Below are positions 1-9,753 of a stretch of 64,000 bases of DNA, piece after piece. The stretch is taken from the NCBI GenBank assembly GCA_031292255.1, contig JARLHN010000016.1, positions 124,001 through 188,000 of the forward strand, read 5' to 3'. The notes under the pieces were generated by a model that ran no database searches, had not been told where the DNA came from, and worked only from the letters and a program-made list of their open reading frames with translations. Position 1 is the stretch's first letter, and each line of letters begins with the position of its first letter. Source of the DNA: Oryzomonas sp. (lineage in GTDB: Bacteria > Desulfobacterota > Desulfuromonadia > Geobacterales > Pseudopelobacteraceae). The position numbers and the translations under genes are program-made.

Positions 1-146
1 CGGTCGAAGGCCGATAACAGACGTTCCCATTCGATGCCATGGCGCCGGTAAAAATCCTGCTTGTCGGGATGATTGAAAAATTCCCACTTTTCTTCGCCTA
101 TATCGGGCTTGAGCCATTGGATGGTATGAGCGGATGCGGATAGCAT
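1..146 (-). CDS. Hypothetical protein, N-terminal part only (cut by window edge)
   Basis: The reading frame starts at an ATG (complement of 144-146) preceded by GAGGGG about eight bases upstream and stays open to the window edge, giving about 48 residues. The visible peptide is rich in Trp, Phe, Lys and Glu (for example IGEEKWEFFNHP) and has codon use like its neighbours. It lies 13 bases downstream of the GGQ protein gene on the same strand, so the two may be co-transcribed. I do not recognise a family from this fragment. Confidence 0.5.
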   Translation of the reverse strand, partial: MLSASAHTIQWLKPDIGEEKWEFFNHPDKQDFYRRHGIEWERLLSAFD

Positions 147-159
147 GTAATCCCGCCCC

Positions 160-483
160 TCAATCAAGCGTCGTGCGCAGCCGCTTGCGCTGCGACACGA
201 TCTTCTTCTCGCTCAGGCGCTCTTCCCGAGCCTTCTTGGGCACACGGGTGGCAATCCGTTTCTTGGCCTTGCGCTCACGCTTTTCCAACGCAATCCGCAG
301 CCGTTCCATGGCAACCTCACGGTTCTGGGCCTGGGAGCGGCTCTCCGACGCTTGTGCCACGATGCCGGTCGGCAGGTGGCGGATACGCACCGCCGAGTCG
401 GTCACGTTCCTGTGCTGGCCGCCCGGTCCGGATGCGCGGTAGAATTCGATCTTTATGTCGGAGTCGCGTATCTCAACCGCCAT
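160..483 (-). CDS. Short peptide chain release factor-like protein (GGQ domain)
   Basis: This 107-residue protein consists of little more than the catalytic domain of class I release factors. [17 protein letters not shown] near the N-terminus contains the GGQ tripeptide that triggers peptidyl-tRNA hydrolysis, followed by the RF-like HLPTGIVAQ and SRSQAQN segments. The codon-recognition domains of RF1/RF2 are absent, and the tail is strongly basic (many Lys/Arg), as in ribosome-rescue factors of the ArfB/ICT1 type that enter an empty mRNA channel. The central segment looks more like RF2 than ArfB, so 'release-factor-like, possibly ribosome rescue' is the safest name. ATG at 483 is preferred (GGGGAT just upstream); a TTG at 498 would add five residues. 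Confidence 0.85.
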   Translation of the reverse strand: MAVEIRDSDIKIEFYRASGPGGQHRNVTDSAVRIRHLPTGIVAQASESRSQAQNREVAMERLRIALEKRERKAKKRIATRVPKKAREERLSEKKIVSQRKRLRTTLD

Positions 484-611
484 ATCATCCCCATCCAATC
501 TGCAATGTTTCCTTATTGCTTCCGGTGACTAAGCATTCAAACCCTTATGTAGGAGTGTTGCTTGCCGCGTCCCGATTGGGCGGAGCAAGCGCCCCCCAAC
601 CGTTCATCCTT

Positions 612-793
612 AAAACGGCAGTTAATCACCACAAAGACACAAAGGGCACAAAGAAATTCAAATGCTTATTATAATAAAGACTCGAACCAAATTGGCAAAT
701 GACTTTGGCAAGTCAACTAACTGATTTTACTTTGTGTTCTTTGTGTCTTTGTGGTGCAAATGATTTTATTAGGTTCATATGTTTAACTGCGGT
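612..793. repeat. Non-coding hairpin repeat, CACAAAG family, copy 1
   Basis: The 370-base gap between the GGQ gene and the methyltransferase gene holds this element. Its outer ends are GCAGTTAA (618-625) and TTAACTGC (783-790). Inside these, ACCACAAAGACACAAAG (628-644) faces an inverted TTTGTGTCTTTGTGGT near 740-757, so the RNA or single strand would form a long imperfect hairpin. A related copy with the same AAAACGGCAGTTA start lies at 5441-5584. I see no coding potential. Confidence 0.7.
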
Positions 794-859
794 GCAATAA
801 ACTCATGTCTGGCCCCATTGTACCATCCTTTACCCCTGAGCGGCAGGCTCCCGTACCGC

Positions 860-2065
860 TCATGATCCCTTCACGCAGAGGGCATACTTGAGATAGCGCC
901 CCTCGGGAAACGTGACCGGGTAAGGAAAATCCTCTGGTTGGCCGGCCAGGGTGATGACCCTCAGCTCATTACCGGCCTGGAGCGCTCCGCGGCGCAACTC
1001 CTTGAGGTAATCGGCCGCATCCACCTTCTGGTGGTTGGAGGAAGCGATCAGCAGGCCGTTGTCGTTCAAGATCGGCAGGGCGGCGGCCACCAGGTCGGAG
1101 GTGCCGCCACGGGTCGTAAAGCGGCTTTTGGCGGTGGTAGAGAAGGAAGGGGGGTCCATCAGCACCACGTCGTAACGGTTCCCGCGGCGTTCCAGGTCAG
1201 CCAGCACCTGCTGGCACTCCCCCACGATGAATTCATGCCGCTTGGGGTTGAGCCGGTTGCAGCCGAAATTTGCCCTGGCCCACTCGGTATAGCCTGGAGA
1301 GGCGTCCACACTCGTAACCTGGACAGCCCCCGCCGAGGCGGCGGCTACCGAGAAGGCGCCGGTGTAGGCGAACAGGTTGAGCACCCGCTTGCCGGCCGAC
1401 CGGCACATCAGGTCGCGGCGGTTTTTGCGTTGGTCGAGGAACAGTCCGGTATTCAGCCCCTGTTCCAGGCTGACCAGGAAGTCGAGGCCGTTTTCCCGCA
1501 CCTCCAGGCGTTGCGGGGCCGGCGTGCCGGCAAGCAGTCTGCCGTAGCTCTTGGTGTCGCTTATAGCTTCCAGTTCACGGGTCTTATGGGGGCGGGTCTT
1601 CTCGTAAATCCCCTGGGGCGAGAGCAGGTCGTTTAATGCCTGGGTCAAGAGCTTCAGGTACGGCCGCCAGCCGGAGCAGTAGATCTGCACCATCAGGTAG
1701 TTGCCGTAACGGTCCACGGTCAGACCGGGAAGTCCGTCCCCTTCGGCATTGGCCAACCGGTAGGCATCGGAGTCCGCCAGGTCGGCATGGCTGCGGCGCA
1801 GCTCAAAGGCCGCCTGAAGGCGTTTCGTCAGCCAGGCGCGCTCAAGGCGAATCCGCTCCCTCGACAGCACCCGCGCTACGATACGTTCCTGCGGATCGAG
1901 CAAGGCCGTGGCCAGAAAATTACCTTGGCCATCAGCCAGTTCGATCACCTGACCGGCCTGGCCGGCCGGCCAGCGCTTGGTATAGCCGTCGGCAATGATC
2001 CAGGGATGCCCCAACTCCAGCATCCGCACCGATTCCGGCCCTATTTTCCATTCGGACGCATGCAT
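860..2065 (-). CDS. rlmI: Class I rRNA large-subunit methyltransferase, RlmI-like
   Basis: The 401-residue protein has an N-terminal PUA-type RNA-binding segment (about residues 5-75, with the typical GHPWI) and a Rossmann SAM-dependent methyltransferase domain. FAYTGAFS at 232-239 is the SAM-binding motif I, DPPSF at 304-308 is the catalytic motif of this family, and GLFLDQRKNR at 207-216 is a family hallmark. RlmI makes 5-methylcytosine in 23S rRNA. Related COG1092 proteins target other sites, so the exact nucleotide is inferred. Length matches the family (about 395-400). It sits alone between non-coding stretches. Confidence 0.88.
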   Translation of the reverse strand: MHASEWKIGPESVRMLELGHPWIIADGYTKRWPAGQAGQVIELADGQGNFLATALLDPQERIVARVLSRERIRLERAWLTKRLQAAFELRRSHADLADSDAYRLANAEGDGLPGLTVDRYGNYLMVQIYCSGWRPYLKLLTQALNDLLSPQGIYEKTRPHKTRELEAISDTKSYGRLLAGTPAPQRLEVRENGLDFLVSLEQGLNTGLFLDQRKNRRDLMCRSAGKRVLNLFAYTGAFSVAAASAGAVQVTSVDASPGYTEWARANFGCNRLNPKRHEFIVGECQQVLADLERRGNRYDVVLMDPPSFSTTAKSRFTTRGGTSDLVAAALPILNDNGLLIASSNHQKVDAADYLKELRRGALQAGNELRVITLAGQPEDFPYPVTFPEGRYLKYALCVKGS

Positions 2066-2252
2066 TGTTTATTCCTTCTTTTACGTAATCAATCGCTTTC
2101 TGATCTATAACCCCAAAAAAGCCGGGGCCAATTCCCCCCTTTATTTCGGTTGGAGTCCGATAGCTTTTGCCATAGAATCCGAGAGGTCTGATCGGCGGAC
2201 CAGGCGACATGTCGCGTATCTTCGCAGAGTTTTATCCGCTTGAAAAGAATAA

Positions 2253-2270
2253 AGCCCGCCAGGGCGGGCA
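2253..2270 (-). terminator. Putative intrinsic terminator downstream of putA
   Basis: GCCCGCC (2254-2260) and GGCGGGC (2263-2269) form a compact GC stem. On the minus strand it is followed by TTTATTCTTTT, so it could end the putA transcript, whose stop codon is 120 bases upstream. The remaining 2066-2389 gap shows no gene that I can support. Confidence 0.6.
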
Positions 2271-2389
2271 GCGAGGTATCCAACTCGCTGAAACGCGTCA
2301 GTTTTTCGCAAGGTCAAGGAAGGCGAACGTTGACGAGGAGACGTGCAGCCTGACGCCGAGATTGCGAAAAAGTGGCGCGTTTCTCGTTT

Positions 2390-5404
<3,015 letters not shown>

Positions 5405-5440
5405 GGAGACGTTCCTTGTGTTGAGTAAGTCATTAAACCA

Positions 5441-5584
5441 AAAACGGCAGTTAGAAACCGCAAAGGGCACAAAGAAATTCAAATGTGTACGAAAATAAAG
5501 ACTCGAACCTATCAGGTGAAAGACTCTGGCAAGAGAACTGACGGATTTTCTTTCGCGTTCTTTGCGTCTTTGCGGTTCACATGC
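5441..5584. repeat. Non-coding hairpin repeat, CACAAAG family, copy 2
   Basis: This copy fills the gap upstream of putA. It begins AAAACGGCAGTTA and continues AAACCGCAAAGGGCACAAAG, and is mirrored near 5552-5577 by TTCTTTGCGTCTTTGCGGTT. It shares AAATTCAAATG and AAAGACTCGAACC with copy 1 at 612-793. Because it lies just 5' of the putA start it could affect that leader, but this is not shown. Confidence 0.7.
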
Positions 5585-5593
5585 TTTTTTGGG

Positions 5594-6706
5594 TTAAAAG
5601 AAGCATGAAAGAAGGCCGGAAAGGTAATTTTCCCGCATCTGTTGGCCATAATATTCCTTGCCCCACATCACATAGGAGAAGGTTGCCTGGAACCGCTGCG
5701 TCCAGAGGGAAGCACCGAACTCTCCCGCCGGCAGGAAAATCCGTTTGTTCACGCTTCGGCTTTGTGCAAAGGTGTTGCCGTCGAGTACGAGGTTCCTGGC
5801 GACCAGGCTTGCGCCCCCACCTGCAAAAGCATAGATTCCCCATGCATGGCGCGCCTTGTCTGCCTGTGGAAACGGCAAATAACCGCTCCCGCGCAGTACC
5901 GTTGTCCCGAAATCGTCCGGGAGATGATATCCTATGCGGCACTGCGCATCGGTCTCGGCCTGAATAAGATAGTTGCCCAGAAATGCCCCCCCCATCGGGA
6001 TCATCTCAATACCGACCTCGGAATCCTGAGGCGTGAGTTCATATTTGCGGCGGTATTCGTAGAACAGATTGACGACCGGTTCATTTTTGATCTGATAAGC
6101 CCAGCCTTGGGGGTCGTCATAGCCCTCTATTCTATGGACGAACTTCTGAACATCTCCCGCGAATGCGTCGGGGCCTGCAAGTCCGGCAATGAGTTTCAGG
6201 CTGTGCAGGCTCTTCTCCGTCTGAAGATGGGTCGTAATGCCGAGATAAAGAAGGCCTGCGTAGGGATGGTCGGTCGGGTCCGGGTTACTCCGGCTGATGT
6301 TGTGGGGGGAAAACATGAGTTGGGTCAGTTCATACGTGGCAAACCGTTCCCCTTCAGTGTTTCCTGCCAGATCCCACACCCCGCCGAGGGGTCCTTTCCC
6401 CTTCCGGGTCAAGGCAATGGATATCCCGTTCGTGTAGTTCTCATCATGCCCGCCAAGCGCGCTGTTCTCGTCGCGAACCGAGAAGGCATTCTGAGGCGGC
6501 AACTGATCTTCTGCTAACGACGCAGACACGGAAAAACATATAAACACGATCAGGATTGATAGCAATACCGATTTCAAATCAAGAATGAAATCAAGGCGGC
6601 GAGGATTGAGACGACGAAAGCGTACAGGTAGTACGTTGAGGAGTCGAAGACGAGCCAAAGCAGATAGCGCCTTGATCCGGAATTGGTATACGGTCTGTCT
6701 GAGCAT
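5594..6706 (-). CDS. LpxR-like lipid A 3'-O-deacylase / DUF2219 outer membrane protein
   Basis: The protein resembles the LpxR family, outer-membrane barrels that remove the 3'-acyloxyacyl chain of lipid A. Family features are DENSALGGHDENYTNG (79-94), HPYAGLLYLG (147-156) and VHRIEGYDDPQGW around His191, which match regions holding the catalytic Asn/Asp and His of Salmonella LpxR. A hydrophobic signal peptide ending SASLA spans about residues 45-65. The only ATG (6706) lies upstream of a 125-bp interspersed repeat (6565-6689), so residues 7-46 are repeat-encoded and precede the signal peptide. A TTG at 6577 would start exactly at the signal peptide but has no clear ribosome site. Function is inferred from motifs; the start is uncertain. 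Confidence 0.75.
   Translation of the reverse strand: MLRQTVYQFRIKALSALARLRLLNVLPVRFRRLNPRRLDFILDLKSVLLSILIVFICFSVSASLAEDQLPPQNAFSVRDENSALGGHDENYTNGISIALTRKGKGPLGGVWDLAGNTEGERFATYELTQLMFSPHNISRSNPDPTDHPYAGLLYLGITTHLQTEKSLHSLKLIAGLAGPDAFAGDVQKFVHRIEGYDDPQGWAYQIKNEPVVNLFYEYRRKYELTPQDSEVGIEMIPMGGAFLGNYLIQAETDAQCRIGYHLPDDFGTTVLRGSGYLPFPQADKARHAWGIYAFAGGGASLVARNLVLDGNTFAQSRSVNKRIFLPAGEFGASLWTQRFQATFSYVMWGKEYYGQQMRENYLSGLLSCFF
6565..6689. repeat. 125-bp interspersed repeat, family B copy 1
   Basis: The ends are ATACCGATTTCAAATCAAG and, inverted, CTTGATCCGGAATTGGTAT. The core GGCGGCGAGGATTGAG and AGTACGTTGAGGAGTCGAAG recurs in the copies at 42278-42402 (inverted) and 62475-62599. All three copies are 125 bp. 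This one lies inside the 5' part of the LpxR-like reading frame. Confidence 0.85.
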
Positions 6707-7066
6707 CTGATTGATCCCGAATCATCCTGCTGAAGTTTTACCATCCTCCCAGGCCCGGCGAGCTTGATATAAGAGTATACGTTCCGGAACGTCCCTTTTC
6801 AAGGTGTCTGAATACATTCCCATAGAGCCGGCCTATCTCAAGGGCTCCAGCCGTTCAATCGGGCTTGCCGGCCGGTGCTGCCATTTGCGCTGTCGAGGCG
6901 AGTCCGTGGCCGTTACGTTCGACGACAGGCATACTCTGACTTTTTTCCATGCTATCTGTAATCTTTTGAACATATATCCGTCTATTATTATAAGAGAATA
7001 TCCCAGACTGCGGAGGAGTATATAATAAATAAGGGGGAAGAATTCGTAATAGAAGGGAGGCCCGGT
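6707..7066. other. Intergenic stretch without a supported gene
   Basis: This divergent region lies between the LpxR-like gene and the Gly-rich protein gene. A short plus-strand frame (6804-7025) has no ribosome site and no recognisable sequence, so I leave it out. A perfect palindrome ACGTTCCGGAACGT at 6779-6792 and a TATAAT at 7020-7025 may be regulatory for the gene at 7067. Confidence 0.4.
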
Positions 7067-7540
7067 ATGAAAAAGTTTATTCGTATTTCATTTACAGTCA
7101 TATCGTTACTTATCGCGTGTGCCATACCTGGACAGGCGGCGAATTCTCATGGAGGCGGCGGGGGCGGTCGGGGCGGAAGGGTCGGGGCGGTCGGACACTT
7201 TCATGGAGGTGGCCGGGGAGGTGGCCGGGGATGGGGTCATGGTTGGGGCCATGGATGGGGTCCCGGATGGGGCGCCGCTTGGGGCCTGGGGCTGTGGGAT
7301 CTGACATATCCGTATTACGGTTACCCATATTATGGCTATCCCTATGATACCTACTACGGTCAGGAACCTATCATTGTCCAGCAGCCGACAGATGAGATGT
7401 CTGTGCAACCATCTCAACAACCCATGGAAACGAATTATTGGTATTACTGCCGGAATCCTCAAGGCTACTACCCTTATGTGAAGCGATGCCCGAACGGATG
7501 GATGAAGGTAGTCCCCTCTCCGCCACCATCTCAAAGATAG
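7067..7540 (+). CDS. Small secreted Gly/His/Tyr-rich protein
   Basis: The 157-residue protein has an N-terminal signal peptide (MKKFIRIS..., cleavage near residue 24, GQA-AN). It then has a low-complexity Gly/Arg/His stretch with WGHGWGHGWGPGWG, a tyrosine-rich PYYGYPYYGYPYD segment, and a C-terminal motif WYYCRNPQGYYPYVKRC with two cysteines. This YxYCxxPxGYYPYV-C ending is seen in many uncharacterised exported proteins. The ribosome site AGGGAGG lies seven bases before the ATG. Role unknown; the His and Gly repeats might bind metal or associate with the cell surface. The composition is unlike its neighbours because of the repeats. Confidence 0.8.
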   Translation: MKKFIRISFTVISLLIACAIPGQAANSHGGGGGGRGGRVGAVGHFHGGGRGGGRGWGHGWGHGWGPGWGAAWGLGLWDLTYPYYGYPYYGYPYDTYYGQEPIIVQQPTDEMSVQPSQQPMETNYWYYCRNPQGYYPYVKRCPNGWMKVVPSPPPSQR

Positions 7541-7684
7541 AAGTGATGCAACCATGAAGAAGGTGGTATCGGAAGGGACAGCAATCATGGGTGTGTGATT
7601 TTTTGTGTGAATCGAGGCGGGATTCCGACACACAATCGTAACCAAGACCCTTGTTTTTTTTATATATTTTTATCACAAAAAAAC

Positions 7685-7713
7685 TTGACATAATTTTGGG
7701 GGGGGAGTAGTTA
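7685..7713 (+). promoter_or_regulatory. Probable sigma-70 promoter for the Mg2+ module
   Basis: TTGACA at 7685-7690 matches the -35 consensus exactly, and 17 bases downstream TAGTTA (7708-7713) is a weak -10. Transcription would start near 7720, a few bases before the M-box. Confidence 0.6.
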
Positions 7714-7727
7714 ATAAAAAGTTATGT

Positions 7728-7881
7728 TCCTCGTTAGCATGAGGCGTTTGCACAAACACAGGCTACTGCCCGGAAACGTCGAAAGACGCCAATGGGTAGA
7801 CCAGGTATTGCCGGATTAAGGCTTTACTTAAGGTAGCTGGTTCTTGGACCTACGTTGTGCACTGCCGAAAACCTACGAGTG
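7728..7881 (+). promoter_or_regulatory. M-box (ykoK leader) Mg2+-sensing riboswitch
   Basis: The segment carries the conserved blocks of the M-box aptamer in order: CTCGTTAG (7730-7737), GCTACTGCCCGGAAA, GTCGAAAGACGCCAATGGGT (GNRA-capped hairpin), the TAAGG region (7817-7821), GGTAGCTGG, and ACTGCCGAAAACCTACGAG ending at 7879. P1 closes between CTCGTTAG and CTACGAG (7873-7879), and a second stem pairs TGCACAA with TTGTGCA. M-box RNAs fold on Mg2+ and promote premature termination of Mg2+ transporter mRNAs. The adjacent terminator and the transporter genes fit this role. Confidence 0.9.
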
Positions 7882-7906
7882 GGGAATCTGAGTCTACTAT
7901 GTATTA

Positions 7907-7933
7907 GGCCATGGTTCCCCCATGGCCTTTTTT
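7907..7933 (+). terminator. Intrinsic terminator, expression platform of the M-box
   Basis: GGCCATGG (7907-7914) pairs with CCATGGCC (7920-7927) and is followed by six T (7928-7933). GGGGAA (7881-7886), next to P1, is complementary to TTCCCC (7915-7920) in the terminator loop, so an alternative antiterminator pairing is available when P1 is not formed. Confidence 0.88.
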
Positions 7934-8281
7934 GTTGTGCATTATTCGAAGAAGAAGGGTGGTGGTTTCACACATTGGACAGTCATGGTTGCGAATATCC
8001 TTTATCCATCCCGTTCCCTCAGCGGAAATTACGTTAAAGCCCTCCTCCTTCCCTTCTCTGCTTTGACTGCTCCGTTTCGTGTGGAGCGGGGACAATACTA
8101 AAGCAGGGAATCCCTCGTCGGATTTCATTTTTCCTAACATTGCCGTTGCAGACTTGCGCTTATTCACCTGCAGAACTCGTCGCGTCCAGATTTAGTGCGC
8201 CTTGATCCCGGCATGGGGGAATACGCCTGCAAATCAACAAAATAGCCCGGACATGCATTACCCAGGGAAGGAGATTCACGT
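7934..8281 (+). other. Long leader between the M-box terminator and the transporter gene
   Basis: These 348 bases are presumably transcribed on readthrough. I see no convincing gene on either strand; a small GCTCC/GGAGC hairpin occurs near 8070-8090. AGGGAAGGAG at 8264-8273 is the ribosome site of the next gene. Confidence 0.4.
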
Positions 8282-9553
8282 ATGTTTAAATTATCAAACA
8301 TCTATTACGAATTCCGCAGGATATGGAAGGCAATATCGCTCTTCTTCATCATCTCCGGTCCGGGACTCGTGGTGATGATCGCCGACAACGACGCCGGCGG
8401 CATCACCACCTACGCCGCCACCGGCGCCAAGTACGGCTATCACCTGATCTGGTTCCTTCTTCTCCTGATCCCGGTGGCCTATTATGTCCAGGAGATGACC
8501 GTGCGTCTGGGGGCGGTTACCAAGCGGGGGCATGGCGAAGCGATATTTGCCGGTTTCGGCGCCTTCTGGGGGTGGTTTTCGCTGATTGACCTGCTCTTTG
8601 TCAACTGGCTGACCCTGGTGACCGAGTTCATCGGCATGACCTCGGCCCTCAGAATCTTCGGCATCCCACCATGGCTCACGGTCATCGTCATCTGCATCGT
8701 GATGCTGATAATGGTGGTGCAGGGACGCTACTGGACCTGGGAGAAGCTTGCAATCTTGTTTTGCTTCGTGAACCTGATCTATATCCCCGGTGCCTTCATA
8801 GTCAATCCGTCGGTTCATGACATCATTCATGACGGTTTCATGCCGCACATGCCGCCGGGAGGCTTCACCAACGACCTCTTTTTCTTCATCATGGCCAACA
8901 TCGGCACCACCATCGCTCCGTGGATGCTTTTCTTCCAGCAGAGCGCGGTGGTGGACAAGGGAACCAAGGAGAAGGAGATCCCCTGGGGTAAAGTGGATAC
9001 TTTTGTGGGATCGATCGTGACCGTGGTGGTGGCGATCTTCATCGTCATTGTGACCGGGACCATCCTGTTGGGGGTCAATGTCGACGACGCGGCCCAGGCG
9101 TCACTCATGCTCATGAAGACCCATAAATATGCCGGCGTGTTCATGGCCATCGGCCTGTTCGATGCGGGCTTTCTGGGGGCGGTATGCATCTCCCTGGCCA
9201 GTTCCTGGGCTCTCGGCGAGGTGTTCGGCTGGGCCCACTCACTCAACAACAAGGTCCGGGAGGCCCCCTGGTTCTATGGATTCTACTTCGTGTCCCTCAT
9301 AACGGCCGGATGCGTTGTGCTGATCCCCAAGGCGCCCCTGGTGCTGATCACCCTCTTCGTCCAGGTGGTGGCGGTAACCCTGCTGCCGGCGGCATTGGTC
9401 TTCCTGATCCTGCTCCTGAACAACAAAAAGACCATGGGGGAGTATACCAATAGCCTGTGGCAGAACATCGTCACGTGCACCATCGTGGTGTTGATTGTTA
9501 TCCTGTCCACCCTTTACGGGATGAGCGCCCTGTTCCCGGACATGTTCAAATAA
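8282..9553 (+). CDS. Nramp-related magnesium transporter (NRMT-type)
   Basis: The 423-residue membrane protein has the Nramp fold, with eleven or so hydrophobic segments, but the metal-site motifs differ from Mn/Fe Nramps. The first helix reads ADNDAGG (residues 34-40) in place of DPGN. The sixth reads NIGTTIAPWM (206-215) in place of the usual MPH with its metal-binding methionine. Losing the soft sulfur ligand is the hallmark of Nramp-related Mg2+ transporters, and the upstream M-box independently points to Mg2+. Substrate is thus inferred from two lines of sequence evidence. It is followed closely by a 57-residue membrane protein and a PRC/MgtE_N/CBS protein in one operon. Confidence 0.9.
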   Translation: MFKLSNIYYEFRRIWKAISLFFIISGPGLVVMIADNDAGGITTYAATGAKYGYHLIWFLLLLIPVAYYVQEMTVRLGAVTKRGHGEAIFAGFGAFWGWFSLIDLLFVNWLTLVTEFIGMTSALRIFGIPPWLTVIVICIVMLIMVVQGRYWTWEKLAILFCFVNLIYIPGAFIVNPSVHDIIHDGFMPHMPPGGFTNDLFFFIMANIGTTIAPWMLFFQQSAVVDKGTKEKEIPWGKVDTFVGSIVTVVVAIFIVIVTGTILLGVNVDDAAQASLMLMKTHKYAGVFMAIGLFDAGFLGAVCISLASSWALGEVFGWAHSLNNKVREAPWFYGFYFVSLITAGCVVLIPKAPLVLITLFVQVVAVTLLPAALVFLILLLNNKKTMGEYTNSLWQNIVTCTIVVLIVILSTLYGMSALFPDMFK

Positions 9554-9566
9554 GGAGGTATGAGCC

Positions 9567-9740
9567 ATGATCAAAGATTTCTTTTCCCATAACTTCGCCA
9601 AAATTCGCGAGATCAATCAAAAGTATGCCAAGCCGAACGTGGAGATGTCCGGCTGGGTAAAAGGTTCCCTGCTGTTCCTGCGCCTATACCTGATCCTGCT
9701 GGTCGGGCTGTTGTTGTACAAGTTCATTACTCTCCTGTGA
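9567..9740 (+). CDS. 57-residue single-pass membrane protein in the Mg2+ operon
   Basis: The ATG at 9567 follows a perfect AAGGAGGT seven bases upstream, and the frame ends with TGA at 9738-9740. The protein has a soluble, charged N-terminal half (KIREINQKYAKP) and one strongly hydrophobic helix (about residues 34-57, LLFLRLYLILLVGLLLYKF). It sits 13 bases after the transporter gene and 13 before the PRC/MgtE_N gene, so all three should be translated from one mRNA. I do not recognise a family. A small accessory subunit of the transporter is a reasonable guess, not shown. Confidence 0.8.
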   Translation: MIKDFFSHNFAKIREINQKYAKPNVEMSGWVKGSLLFLRLYLILLVGLLLYKFITLL

Positions 9741-9753
9741 AACGAGGTGCGCC

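Noticed and set aside
6804..7025. 73-codon plus-strand frame
   Set aside because: There is no Shine-Dalgarno, no similarity and a composition unlike the real genes nearby.
7728..7881. Reading of the leader as a c-di-GMP-I/GEMM or yybP-ykoY Mn2+ riboswitch
   Set aside because: The GNRA hairpin and three-way layout first suggested these, but the GACGCCAATGGGT and CTACGAG blocks match the M-box and the GEMM consensus does not fit.
7904..8167. 87-codon minus-strand frame antisense to the Mg2+ leader
   Set aside because: It overlaps the M-box terminator in antisense, and its sequence shows no domain or ribosome site.
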